This document shows, piece by piece, positions 21,818-33,550 of a stretch of 64,000 nt of DNA. Within the stretch, counting starts at the first letter, position 1. Every line of letters starts with the position of its first letter. Source of the stretch: Wurfbainia villosa (Eukaryota > Streptophyta > Magnoliopsida > Zingiberales > Zingiberaceae); contig CM046003.1 in assembly GCA_025175895.1 (NCBI GenBank), positions 30,649,245 to 30,713,244 of the forward strand, given 5' to 3'. Both the position numbers and the translations under genes were made by a program. Below the pieces are notes generated by a model that had not been told where the DNA came from, did not search any database, and saw only the letters and a program-made list of their open reading frames with translations.

Positions 21818-24724
21818 TTGGAATTTGAAGAAAAAGTTGGATGAGACATCAACACCCCAATTCTGTACACCTTCTATGGACAAGAAGGGTTCGAGCAATG
21901 GAGGACATGATTGGATGACTTCATGATGATGATGGACATTGAGTTATGGTCCGCCTTGATGGAAGGCTTTGAATTGCCAAGAGGGCTGAAGGGAGGATAT
22001 ATCAAGAAGAAGAGATGTGTAGGAGCAATGTTGGCCGGCTAGAGGGGGGTGAATAGCCTAATACGCGTATGGTGGAATTTTTTCGTCGATTGCTCATCTA
22101 CAAAAGTCGTTAGCGCAAGTGGAAGTATAAACAATAATGAAAAAGCAATAACAAGAATACAAATGCCAACAAGAAGATGTAATGTGGTTCACGGCCTTGC
22201 CGCTAATCCACGACCCGATTTGTCCAAGGTGAATCACGCCTTAAACCTTCCACTAATCTCTCCTTTTCACAAAGCTAGGTGGAGGTAACCTTTTCTTACA
22301 AAATCACTCCTCTTACAATAAGATGAATATAAGCACAAAGAAGAGGAGGAAATTCGTTTGGGCACTTTGGGAGATGTTTAGAATAGAAGCATCAGGCCCC
22401 CAAAGCCCCTCACCTCTTCTTTTTATAGAAGAAGAGAGTTTCTTCCCGTTGACACAGGACCAATCGACTGATGCCCCGATCAGTCGACTGATCCCATAGC
22501 CGTTACCTAATGGCTGCTTTCCACGTTGGATTTCACCTAACGACTCCCACATCAGTCAACTGATCTTGCCATCAGTCGACTGATGGAGCTATCAGTCGAG
22601 TGCCGGAAGCGGACACTCCATTCTGTGCCCGAAACCCTTGTGACCAGTCGACTGATGCCTTCATCAGTCGACTGGTGGTCTCGCAGTCGACTGCCAATCC
22701 ATGGCAGTCGACTATTGGCACATGAACCGAACTCGAACACTAGTTGAGTCATAGTCAACTTAGAGTAGTCGACTACCATTACATGGCAGTCGACTGGTGT
22801 CGGGAAATCCCATCCGCCACTCAGCCAATTGGCCAAGTTCCACCTAAGCGTACTACCCTTTCCCGGGTTACATTTGCTCACTCTCATCCCTTGGAGTCCC
22901 TTGCCTTTGAAGTTGTCTTCGTCTGGCCACGTCTCTCGGATGCGCCAAGCGCACGGCTTTGCAGCGCCATCCTTCGCGTCTTGCCCTGAAGTCTACTTCC
23001 TCCAGCTTCACTCTAATCTCCTCGTCCGGCGGTCCCTCGGATGCTCCAAGCACACGACTTCCACAAAGCCATCCTTCACCGACTCAAGGACCGAGTCATG
23101 AGAGGTGAAACTCGCCAATGCTCCATGTGCGAATTACTAAGTCCTGCAAGACTCCAACGCACATATCAAATCCAAACATCTTAACTTAAACCCTTTGCCA
23201 CACACATCAAAACCATATCACGGGTTGATTGCCCTAACAAGATGGACTCAAGACCAACTCCAAAAATCTGAGACAAATGACAAGGTAATCAGTATGATAG
23301 TTGATTTAATACCTAATGAGTTATTGTCCAAAATAGGTGAATTTCAATATGCCAAGGATCTATGGAGAAAATTGGCAATGTTTCATGAAAAATCCAAATC
23401 AACACAAGAAGAAGAAAGCTCTTCCTCACAAGAAAGTTAGGACTCAGAGGTCGAGAAGTGTTCGACATCTGAAGAAGAAGAGGAGGTGGAAGAAGTAGAA
23501 GAAGCCTCCATCTCTAGGATTGAGGGGGAGGAAGTTATATCATCTACTTCGGAGCAAGGGAAAGAGCAAGGAGAGCCATTTACTTCCGAGAGAAGTGATG
23601 AACAAGCTTAAGAGGCCCTCACCACCACCCTAGGTAACTCAAGCAATTTAGTCAAAAATAAAAATCATATAATTTGCTTTGAGTGTAGGGAAAGTGGGCA
23701 CTATAAGATCAAGTACCCTAAGAAGGTTAAGAAGGCTCCACCGGTACCAAAGGTCAAGGAGACCAGAGCTCTAACCATTAAGAGCAAGGAGTACGTAGTG
23801 TGCTTCAAGTGCCATCAAAAGGGACACTATAGAAGCCAATGCCTTAGGAGAAAAGAAGGAGCATCACATGTAGGGGGAGCTTCTAAAGCTAACCCTAAGG
23901 TATATTTCAAAAATGCATCTTCTAGTTTTAATATTAAAAAGCATGCTAGGAATTTTATTGCTATTACTTATGAACAAAAGCATGCTAGGAATAATAGGCT
24001 TTATTGCTTAGGGGCTAAGCATGTTGATTTTAGGTCTAAGGATAAGTCTAGAAATAATGACTCTAGACCTAGTTCAACCAAGGAGAAATTTGGGACTAAT
24101 GTCCCTAGAAAAATCATACCTAAGGAGTCTATTAGGAAGGTAGAAAATCATCTAGGATTTAACTCCAAGAACCATAGACATATGCCTAGGAAGTCTCATT
24201 CCCAAAGAATAAATGAAAAGTCAAAATTGGGAAGATTAGAACTAGAGAACCAAGCCTTGAGGTCAAGGCTTGAGAAAATAGAGAAGACCCTTGCAAGGAT
24301 GCAAAATTCAATTAAAGGGTCAAATGGTCAAAATCTAGGTCCTAGGAAGCAAGAGTCATCCAAGGGCAAGAAAGGTTTGGGTCACAAACCTAAGCCCAAG
24401 AAGACTTATCATAATGTTCCATTCGATTATGGAACTAAACCTAGGTCTAGGAAAGCCATGGTTACTAGGGAGGCCATCCTTAAGGCTAACCAAAGCAAAT
24501 GCCTAGTGGCTAGAGTTTCGAAGAAACCTAGGAAAGCCACTAAGAAGGTTACAAGAGGAGTCACCCCTAGAGCTAACCTAGGCAAAACCATAATGACTAA
24601 GGCTACCAAACTTAGGAGGGTCATTAGGAGGGTATCTAGGGAGGTCATCCCTAAGGAATACCTAGTAAACCCAAGGAGCTCCAATAGGTATTGGGTTTCT
24701 AGGAGCGTGATCGATTCACGCTAA
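21818..24724 (+). pseudogene. TB1 gag (two zinc knuckles, basic tail), interrupted by a solo LTR
   Basis: Exons 21818-22017 and 23245-24724 form one frame once the solo LTR and one AGATG copy are removed (1,227 bp, a multiple of three). The start codon of TB2 is TTG here. In-frame stops follow within the first 40 codons and at 23438 and about 23609. Recognisable parts are TFYGQEGFEQW, VDLIPNELLSKIGEF, two CCHC knuckles (the first has its last Cys changed to Tyr, the second, CFKCHQKGHYRSQC at 23801, is intact), a coiled coil (LELENQALRSRLEKIEKTL) and a Lys/Arg-rich tail with repeated TRGVTPR-like units ending in NRYWVSRSVI. No pol follows. Confidence 0.9.
22018..23239 (-). mobile_element. Solo LTR in TB1 gag (1,222 bp)
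   Basis: TGTAGGAGC...CCTAACA is flanked by AGATG (22013-22017 and 23240-23244), and gag is continuous across it. Orientation is minus, shown by the C-tract/TAGAGGGGGG end at the left and a minus-strand TATA-like box at 22421-22428. It contains at least seven CAGTCGACTG palindromes (22481, 22573, 22645, 22665, 22684, 22787 and half-sites between). No internal region remains, so it arose by LTR-LTR recombination or it is the end of a larger loss. Confidence 0.9.
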
Positions 24725-26567
24725 ATGGGTTAGGTTGTGTAAACTTTAAATGGATGTGTAGTTAACCTAACCATGGTAAAGGTGACACTTTAGGATATTT
24801 TCAAGGTTATGGGTACCTTGGAAATAAGTTTGAATGTAAATCCTAAAGGATTTTAGGATGTGCCAATATCACTTAAGAAGTTTGATAATTCAATCAAATT
24901 GACACAAATTAGGGTTAGAGTCATAGTGTGATATTTTGGGTTTTTGGCACACTTAGGGGATTAGTAATAATATGGAAAAATAGAATTAATCATAACAAAT
25001 GACAATTAATATTAAAATTTAGGCATTATATACCTCTATATATTTTATTTAATATGATTGATTTGCTATATGCCATGTCATGACATCATATCTCCTCTTT
25101 ATCATATAAAATGTCATGATAGTACTTTGGGTTAATTTCTATGTCATGCTCATGTTTAAAGTATATTCATATGCCATGACATCATGATCATTGGCCATGC
25201 TTATTTATGTTATTATTTATGTCATGATCATTTCATGCATTAATTAAAATTGATTTAAGAAGAATGACATGACCTGAAGTCCCATGTATAAGGGAATCAA
25301 GTAGTGTTGCCTTAGAAAAATACATGAAACCTTAGTTTAAGATGAACAAAACTCATATCTCATATCAAATTGACATGTGTGTGTTTTCAAACATCCTAGA
25401 CACATGTGAGATGCTAGGAAATGAGTTAAGTTCAAGATGCATAGTTTTTGCATCTAGATGAACTCAAACTCATCTTATACCATGAATGAATCATGAGGAA
25501 AGCTTATGTACAAGTCATATGCATTAAACCCATAGACCATGGTTCAATATAAGGTTTTAAAACTATTTCAAAATCATTTTGAAAAATCTTGGTGTAGTCT
25601 ATCTTTTGATAGAAGTCACCATTGATGATGTTGATACAAAGTGAGCTCAAAATAATGAAGTTTTTTTTTTCATTTTTGAACTTTGTATCAATTTCACTAT
25701 TTTGTGGGTAAATTATTTTTCAAATATTTTTCACCTATTGTATTTGACATAAGTATTATACATATGAAGTTTCAATATTTTTCAAAATACGTACATTTAC
25801 TTATGAATTTTTGAAATTCATTTTCTATTTCTGATTTCTGCATTTTGCAGATATCAGTCGACTGCCGCTTGATGGAAGTCAACTGATGCATAGGGTAGTC
25901 AACTGATTACTGTCAGAGTCAACTGCCAATGCTAATTTCGGGTGAACAAGGATCTTTAGCCCATGTTTCAGCTATGTTAGGCTACCCTAATTGCTTCTAA
26001 CCCTAGGATATGTTTTGGAAAGTATTGGAAAGGGTGAAAATCCATTGGATATGGATTAGGAGAGTTGTTAGGGTGTGTATCAATTTTAATATGTGTGAAA
26101 GTTCAAGATCAAACTTTTACCCTTAAATTTTGATGGTTTAGTGTTCCTATAGGCTTAGGGACTCTCCAAGGATATTGTTGGTGCAATGGTCAAGGGGGAA
26201 CAAGTCTTTAGGGGGAGGTATCCATCATGGGATGATGGATGTGTTCTTCCTCATGAGGGGGAGAAATGGGAATGTGAGATGCCCAATTTGGGAATTGGGA
26301 GAATTTATAGGAAGCCTCTTTTAAGTGATATGGGACTTATCACTAGGAAGAGTGAAGACATCCTAGGTGTTTTTGACCAAGGGGAAGATTGTAAGATCTC
26401 ATTGGGATATGAGACATTGACACCTTTGGGGAGAGAACCTTTTTGATATATGTCAAAAAGGGAGAGAATTAACACGATAGAATTAATGGGATTACCAATT
26501 TGGGAGAATTGCTAAGGAGATTTGAGTTAGTGTTCTAACTCAAAGGAGTTTGGTTTTTGTCAAACAT
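24725..26567 (+). other. TB1 non-coding 3' region
   Basis: About 1.85 kb of A/T-rich sequence between the gag stop and the polypurine tract, closely matched by TB2 31696-33536. It has repeated ATGTCATGACATCAT words (25070-25260), a CAGTCGACTG palindrome at 25855 and, at 26173, ATTGTTGGTGCAATG, a copy of the LTR start. A frame of 86 codons (26186-26446) is broken in TB2. No pol or env similarity is visible. Confidence 0.8.
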
Positions 26568-26582
26568 AAAAAAGGGGGAGAT
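26568..26582 (+). other. Polypurine tract of TB1
   Basis: AAAAAAGGGGGAGAT abuts the 3' LTR start at 26583. A weaker copy, TTTTGGGGAGAT, precedes the second TGTTGG at 26671 inside the LTR. Confidence 0.88.
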
Positions 26583-28054
26583 TGTTGGTGCAATCGGCCC
26601 AGGTCATGATTGACTAGACTCGAGTTGAACTCGAGTAGTGTTTTGATATTTTACGATGTTTTGGGGAGATTGTTGGTGCAATTGACCTGGGTCATGATTG
26701 ACCGAACTCGAGTTTGACTCGAGTGGTATTTTGATGTTTAACGATGGTTTGACCATTGTTTGACTATATGGTTGACATGGGATTGACCATATGATAGAAA
26801 GTCCAAGTCTTGGGCACTTGGCATAGAAAGTCCAAGCATGGGTCTTGGCAAGGGAAAGTCCAAGCTTGAGTCTTGGCAATTGGAAAGTCCAAGTCATGGG
26901 TACTTAGAAAGGGAAGTCCAAGGGGTGATATTGGCGGCGTAAAGTCCAAGTGGGAGTCTTGGCAGCATAAGTCCAATGGTTGGCGACGTAAAGTCTAGGC
27001 AGCGTAAGCCCAATGTGCCTTGGCGGTGTAGACCACATTAGCGTGACAATAGCCGATGGAAGCACTTGAAGGCTAGCGTATGGATGAACAAGTCATGGAT
27101 GACTTAGAGGGATTCGATAGGCGTGAGGCTGATAGAGGTGGCTAAAAGGCTTAGGACTAGGCTAAGGGTGGTCTAGAAAGTATGAGGGCATCATACTTGG
27201 CATTAAAACCTCATGGATGAGGTTATCATTCAACTGACATTATGATCCCGATCACCGAGTCGATCGGTGTTCGATCAGAGGAATGGCAGCAATGATCACA
27301 AGATTGGGCGGCCGATCATTGCGGCCGATCGATCGACTAATATGGTGATCAGTCGACTGATGGTCGAGTTTTCGGGGACAAAGTTTCCAAGTCGACTATT
27401 AGAATTTGACAGTTGAGTGATGACTCAATCAGTTGATTGATGGGCATGATCAGTCGACTAATGGTCTATCCGTTGGAACTTATCCAATGTGGCTCAGGCC
27501 TTTGTGAGACAACGACTACAGGAGCAGTCAACTGATGGTCTCGATCAGTCGACTGCTAGGCGAAATCCAGCCCGAATGCAAGTTATAAAAGCAGCTAGTG
27601 GAGAGGGATTTGGCTAAGGTTTCTTGAGGTGATTTGAAGGGGATTTGCTGTTGCAATCCAGACCTTCAAGGCTATTCTCAAGCAACCAAAAGCAAGCATT
27701 TAAAGATCTCTTATAAAGTGTTTTTCTTTACTTGTATTGTATTTCATATTTGTATTTGCTTACATTTGTTGTATTACTTTGTGTAATCGCTTGTATGAGG
27801 TTTCTCCACCTCCGACGTGTTGTCGAGAAGGAGTATTACTGATTAGTGGTGTTGGTTGCATCGCTAGAGCTCATTTGAGCTCACCCCATGAAGTAGGAAC
27901 CTTGTGGTTTTGAACTACGTTATATCTCGTGTACTTGTGATTGTGTTGCATATTTGTTCGTATCATTTCTATATTCCGCTGCGTACTAACAATCATAGGC
28001 AAGCACACAAACGAATTCCATCACCCCCTTCTAGCGGACATCACGATCCCAACA
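26583..28054 (+). repeat. 3' LTR of TB1 (1,472 bp)
   Basis: The LTR starts TGTTGGTGCAATC and ends ATCCCAACA, followed by GTATA. It has the 88-bp terminal duplication (second start 26671), the GTCCAAG array (26798-27000), CGATCG-type words near 27240-27330, palindromes at 27350 and 27546, and a TATA-like TTATAAAAG at 27583. Confidence 0.93.
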
Positions 28055-28059
28055 GTATA

Positions 28060-28596
28060 TGCTATTTCCTTATCCTTAGGTTTATATCCTATGTCGGCCT
28101 TGTTATAAATGACCCTTTGATCCATAAGAATCATGTCAAGGTATTTAGATCCATTTGTGAACTTTTCTAAGTATGCTCTTAATTCACACACTTCTTTTTT
28201 AAGTTTCTCATTTTCATCCCTAAGCATGCATGCATCATTACATGAAGGTTCTTAATTTTTAATTGCCTTAATTTCTACCTTCAAGTTCTTAACCCTAGAT
28301 TTTGATTTATCTAAAGCATTTTTAAGATAAGCAATAGTTCTATATAACAATTCACTCTAGGGGAGTCTTTTACCTCATCGTCACTAGATGATTCGTCGCT
28401 TGATGAAGGCTCTTCTTGGCTTGATGCTTCGGTATCATCTCCTAAGGCCATGAGTGTCACATGGCGTGTGATATGGAATAGCTCCTCCTCATCAGATGAG
28501 TCTTCAACACTTTGAGTGTCCCATGTGGTTTGGGCCACCATAGCCTCCTCCTTCTTCTCCTTCTTGTCCATCTTCTTCTTTTATTTTTCTTCCTTC
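28060..28596 (-). pseudogene. M1 gag middle segment
   Basis: The minus strand reads, from the right, MDKKEKKEEAMVAQTTW, then an acidic Ser/Glu/Asp-rich stretch (EEPSSSDESSSDDEV). A frameshift near 28330 follows, then MLRDENEKLKKEVCELRAYLEKF, a coiled coil, and KYLDMILMDQR, the end of SIRE-type gag before its WVPK tail. The pieces on either side (34894-35725 and 6441-6590) join here when TB2 and TB1 are removed. Confidence 0.85.
28592..28596. repeat. TSD of TB2, left copy (CCTTC)
   Basis: CCTTC precedes the TB2 5' LTR and matches 34889-34893 after its 3' LTR. Confidence 0.9.
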
Positions 28597-29933
28597 TGTT
28601 GGTGCAATCGACCTAGGTCAAGATTGACCAGGACTCGAGCTTGACTCGAGAGATGTTTTGATGTTCGACAAAAATATATGACAATGTGATTGTCATGGGA
28701 AAGTCCAAGTCTTGGGTACTTGGCATGGAAAGTCCAAGTGGGACACTTGGCATTTGGGAAAGTCCAAGCTTGAGTCTTGGCATTTGGAAAGTCCAAGAGG
28801 CTTGATATTGGCGGTGTAAAGTCCAAGCGGAGTCTTGGCAGCATAAGTCCAATGGTTGGCGGCGTAAAGTCCAAGCGGAGTCTTGGCAGTGTAAGTCCAA
28901 TGTGCCTTGGCGGTGTAGACACTGTTAGCATGACATAGCCGATGGAAGCACCTGAAGGCTAGCGCAATGGATGAACAAGTCATGGATGACTTGGAGGGAT
29001 CCGAGAGGTGTGAGGCTGACGAAGGTGGCTAGAAGGCTTAGGTCTAGGCTAAGGGTGGTCTAGCAAGTATGAGGGCACCATACTTGGGTTAAAACCTCAT
29101 GTTTGAGGTGTGTCAGTCGACTGGTGCCATGTGGCAATCGACTGGCATGAGTCAACTAGGGTTTGACTATGGGAATTGGTAGGGCAGTCGATTGATCGTG
29201 TGATCAGTCGACTGGTGCTCAGTTTTTTGGGCACAGAATGGAGTCTGACTTGACTGCTGGGGTTAGCAGTCGAGTGGAGGCTCGAACAGTCGACTGATGG
29301 TTATTATCAATCGTCTGATGATGGATCCGTTGGATTTTTCCAGCGTGGATCTAGCTGTTGTCTTACGACAACAGTGGCATCAGTCGACTGATGGTCCCGA
29401 GCAGTCGATTGATCGGCGATTTCCATCCCAGGTTACAACTTTAAATGGAGCTCGTGGAGGAGGAAATCACAAGCATTTCTTGAGAGCTTTTGGGGCGATT
29501 TGCTGCTACAAATTAGGGTCTCCAAGTGCAAATCAAGCAACTAAGTATTCAAGCAATCAAAAGCAAAGTGTTGTAAAGTTTTCTTTACTTGTCTTTTGTA
29601 TTTCATATTGTATTTGCTTATTGTGTTTAGTTTATTGTTGTAAACTATTGTACGAGGTTTCTCCACCTCCAACTTGTGTCGAGAAGGAGTATTTGTGATT
29701 AGTGATTGTGTGTGCATCACTAGAGCTTTTTAGAACTCAATCCGTGAGTAGGAATCGTTCGATTCCGAACAACATTAAATATTTGTGTTTGCGTAATTGT
29801 TTTGTTTCGTTATTGCTATTATTATTATTTCGCTGCACGCTAACAAAATTTGTAGAGACAAACACAATCGAAATCCATCACGCTACAAATACAAGCTATT
29901 CACCCCACCTCTAGCTTCCAAGGATCCCCTACA
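28597..29933 (+). repeat. 5' LTR of TB2
   Basis: The LTR starts TGTTGGTGCAATCG and ends GATCCCCTACA. GTCCAAG array 28693-28910. CAGTCGACTG palindromes at 29114, 29205, 29287 and 29381 with mutated copies between. In place of a clear TATA box there is ACTTTAAATGG near 29438. TB1-type terminal duplication is absent. Confidence 0.92.
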
Positions 29934-29935
29934 AG

Positions 29936-29947
29936 TGGTATTAGAGC
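29936..29947 (+). other. Primer-binding site of TB2
   Basis: TGGTATTAGAGC, two bases after the LTR, one change from the methionine-tRNA consensus. Confidence 0.82.
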
Positions 29948-29997
29948 GAGGCCGCTCTTCAAGTTTAACAACTAAGGGAGCACGCTAGAGGGTGAAG

Positions 29998-31695
29998 ATG
30001 GAAGTTCAAGAGCAACTAGGATGGGATATCAACACACCTATCCCTTATACCTTCTATGGACAAGAATGGTTTAGACAATGGAAGGCAAGGATCGAAGACT
30101 TCCTAATGATGAGGGACTTCGAAGAATGGTCCATCTTAATGGAGGGATATAGTTATCTAATAGGACCAAAGGGAGGGTTCCTCAAGAAAAAGAGATGGAC
30201 CGAAGAGCAAGTCCAAGCCTTCGAGAAAAATGATAAGGTAATGAAGTTTTTAATTGATTTAATACCTAACAATATCTTGTGTATGTTAGGTAATTATGTA
30301 GATGCCAAGGAGCTATGAAGCCAAGTGGCCAAGCTCCATGAAAGTCCATCACCGGTCCAAGAGGAAGGGACCAAAGAGGCAAATGCATCATCCTCACAAG
30401 GAAGTGAGGACTTGGAGGTTGAGAGACCATCAACATCCAAGGAGAAAGAGGAAGTAGAATCGGAGGAGACCTCCACCTCTAGGATTGAGGGGGAGGAGAT
30501 TAGATCACCGGAGCAACATCAAGAAGAAGCTTCAACATCTAATCAATATGAAGAAGCTCAAAATCCGATTTTGGCCTCCATTGACTTAGGTAACTCAAAC
30601 ACCTCAATTCAAAATAAAAATAATATTATGTGTTTTGAGTGTAGGGAATTTGGGCACTATAAGAGTAAGTGCCCAAAGAAAGTCAAGAAGACTCTTTCGG
30701 CACCAAGACCTCAAGAAAAATCAAAGGATGCCGGTGCCCCGATAATCAAAAGCAAAGAGCACGTGGTGTGCTTCAAATGTCAACAAAAAGGACACTATAC
30801 GAGTTCATGTCCTAAAGGGAAAAAGGAAGGGCAAGAAGGAGCATCACATGTAGGGGGAGCCTCTAAGGTAAACCCTAAGGTAAAATTTATCAATGCACCT
30901 TCAATTTCTAGGGATAAAAGGCATGCTAGGAATAATGTCAACAATCTTGCTATTGTACATGAAAAGCATGCTAGAAATAATAGATATATTTGTTTAGGTG
31001 CCAAAAATATTAATATTTCAAAGAAGGAGAAATTTGAGACTAATGTCCCTAGAAAAGTTCTACCTAAGGAAACCATTAGAAAAATAGGAGAACATCTAGG
31101 CATCAACCCTAAATGGATTAGGCATATGCCTAGGAAGAACCATGCCCAAGGATTAAATCAAAATTCTAAAATTAGGCAATTAGAGGTTGAAAATCAAGCC
31201 TTGAGGTCAAGGCTTGAAAAACTTGAGAAGACCCTCAAGATTATGCAAAATCAACTAAAAGGGTCAAATGGTCAAAGTCAAGAGTCTAGGACCAAGAGTC
31301 AACACCTAGGGCCAAAGAGAAAATAGTCAACCAAGGGCAAGAAGGGTTTGGGTCACAAACCTAAGTCTAAGGTGGCTTATCATAGTGTTCCATTTGATTA
31401 TGGAACACAAATTAAGTCTAGGAAAGCCGAGGTCACAAGGGAAGTCATCCCTAGAGTTGACCATGGTGTGTGCCTAGTGGCTAGGGTTTCAAGGAAACCT
31501 AGGGGAGCCACTAAGAAGGTTGCAAGGGGAGTTACCCCTAGAGTCAACCTAGGTAAGACCACAATGACCAAGGCTAACAAGCCTAAAAGGGTCATTAGGA
31601 GGGTATCTAGGGAGGTCATCCCTAAGGAATACCTAGTTAATCCTAGGAGCTCAAATAGGTTTTGGGTTCCTAAGAGCGTGATTGATTCATGCTAG
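29998..31695 (+). pseudogene. TB2 gag (566 codons, two nonsense codons)
   Basis: ATG 29998 (MEVQEQLGWDINTPIPYTFYG) opens a single frame to 31695, interrupted by TGA at 30316 (probably a Trp codon) and TAG at 31324 (probably Gln). The order is: N-terminal capsid-like region (to about residue 107, VDLIPNNILCMLGNY), an acidic Ser/Glu-rich linker, two CCHC knuckles, CFECREFGHYKSKC (30631) and CFKCQQKGHYTSSC (30769), a coiled coil (LEVENQALRSRLEKLEKTL) and a strongly basic tail of TRGVTPR-like units ending NRFWVPKSVID. It resembles Copia SIRE gag but has two knuckles. It is likely to form the particle and bind RNA, with enzymes supplied by another element (inference). Confidence 0.9.
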
Positions 31696-33536
31696 AATGG
31701 TTTAGGGTGTGCCAACCTTGATTGGATGGGTAGTTAACTCAACCATGGTAAAGGTGGCACTTTAGGTAATTTTCAAGGTTATGGATACCTTGAAAAAAAA
31801 TTTGATATTATGATCCTAAAAGATTTTAGGATGTGCCAATACATTTTTGGGATTGTAAAAAATGATCAAATTGGCACAATTTAGGTTTAAAAGTCATAGT
31901 GTGCCATTTTGGGTTTTTGGCACACTTGGGAGAAAATTAGTATATGGAAAAATATACTTAATTATATCAAATGGAAACTAATATTAAAATTTAGGTATTC
32001 TTATACCTATACCTTCTATTTGCCATGCCTTGATTGCCATATAACATACTATGACATCATATCTATTTTCAATTATCTAATATGTCATGATCATGTTTAG
32101 GATTAAGGATTAATGTCATGTGTTTTTAGATTCCATCTTATGCCATGACATCATGATTATGAGCACGTGTTTATTTATATCATTATTAATGCCATAATCA
32201 TTCATGCATTTGAATTTGATTAAAATTGATTTAAGGACAATGACATGACTTGGAGTCCCATTTATAAGGGAATCAAGTAGTGTTGCCTTAGAAAAATGCA
32301 TGAAACCCTAGATTAGGAGAACAAAACCCACATCTCACATTACATTGACATGCATGTGTATTTATACACCCTAGATACATGTGAGATTCTAGGATATGAG
32401 TTAAGTTCAAAGTGCATAGTTTTTACATCTAGATGAACTAAAACTCATCTAATTTCATTGTGTGGATCATTGGGAAAACTTGTGCACAAGTCATGTACAT
32501 TGAGCCCAAGGAACATGATCCAATATAGGTTTTCAAAATCATTTTAAAATCAATTTAGAAAACCTTGGTGAAGTCTATCTTTTGATAGCAATCACCATTG
32601 ATAGAGTTGATACAAAATAGGACCAAAGCATTAAAAATTTCAATGGTTTTGAGTTTTGTATCAAACTCATTATTTTATGGGTAAAATAATTTTCAAATAT
32701 TTTTCACCCGTTGTATTGGTCATAAGTATTATACGTATGAATTTTCATAATTTTTTGATATATGCATAATTATTTATGAATTTTCAAAATCCATTTCTGA
32801 TAACTAAAATTCAGAAATTTCAGTTATCAGTCGACTGCCCTTGGTGGTAGTCGACTGATGTGAGTGGAAGTCGACTAATCTCTGATAAAGTCATCTGCCA
32901 AGCTGATTTCAGGAAAACAAGGTTTGTTTACCCCACTTTCAGCTATGTTAGAGTTCCCTAACCACTCCTAACCCTAGGATATGCTTTGGGAAGCATTATA
33001 AAGGGTGAAAATCCATTGGATATGGATTAAGAGAGTTGTTTAGGGTTTGTATCAAATTTAAGGATGGGAGAGTTCATGTTTGAACTTTGAACATTATTTT
33101 TGATGATTTAGAGTTCCTATTGGCTTAGAGACTTCCCAAGGACATTGTTGGTGCAATGATCAAGGGAGAGCAAGCCTTTAGGGGGAGGTATCCATCATGG
33201 GATGATGGATGATATTTTTCCTCAAGAAGAGGGAAAATGAGATTTTGAGATACCTAATTTGGAAATTGGGAGTGTAGAGGATTGCCTCTCTTGAGTGATA
33301 TGGGACTTATCACTAGAAAGATGGTAGGCATCCTAGGTATTTTTGGACAAAGGGGGAGATTGTAAGATCTCATTGAGACATAAGACATTGACCTCCTTGG
33401 AGAGAACCTTTTTGATGTTAGTCAAAAAGGGAGAGAATTTATTGGGAGAATGACATCAATTGGGAAAATTGATGGGGATAATTGGTTTGAGTTAGATGGT
33501 CTAACTCAATGGTTTGTTTGGTTTTTGTCAAACATC
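31696..33536 (+). other. TB2 non-coding 3' region
   Basis: It matches TB1 24725-26567 along most of its length. CAGTCGACTG at 32828. The LTR-start-like ATTGTTGGTGCAATG recurs at 33145. The frame corresponding to TB1 26186-26446 has stops here, so it is not under evident selection as a protein. Confidence 0.8.
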
Positions 33537-33550
33537 AAAAAGGGGGAGAT
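33537..33550 (+). other. Polypurine tract of TB2
   Basis: AAAAAGGGGGAGAT abuts the 3' LTR start TGTTGG at 33551. Confidence 0.88.

Larger units (their letters stand above)
6591..28054 (+). mobile_element. TB1: gag-only LTR retrotransposon (TR-GAG type)
   Basis: TB1 has a 5' LTR (in three pieces), a methionine-tRNA type PBS at 21757, one gag gene, a long non-coding 3' region, a polypurine tract and a 3' LTR at 26583-28054. It is flanked by GTATA duplications. There is no protease, integrase, reverse transcriptase or RNase H anywhere in it. Its own length is about 6.6 kb; the rest is S1, S2 and a solo LTR inserted later. TB2 has the same organisation, so loss of pol predates both copies. Its ends and U3 repeats resemble M1, its likely helper type. 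Confidence 0.9.

Noticed and set aside
22481..22796. Repeated palindromes as a CRISPR array
   Set aside because: Spacing is irregular, the units are 10-18 bp and the context is a plant LTR. There are no cas genes.
26186..26446. Possible small protein gene in the TB1 3' region
   Set aside because: The equivalent frame in TB2 has several stops and no family is recognised. Recorded as a finding only for its position.
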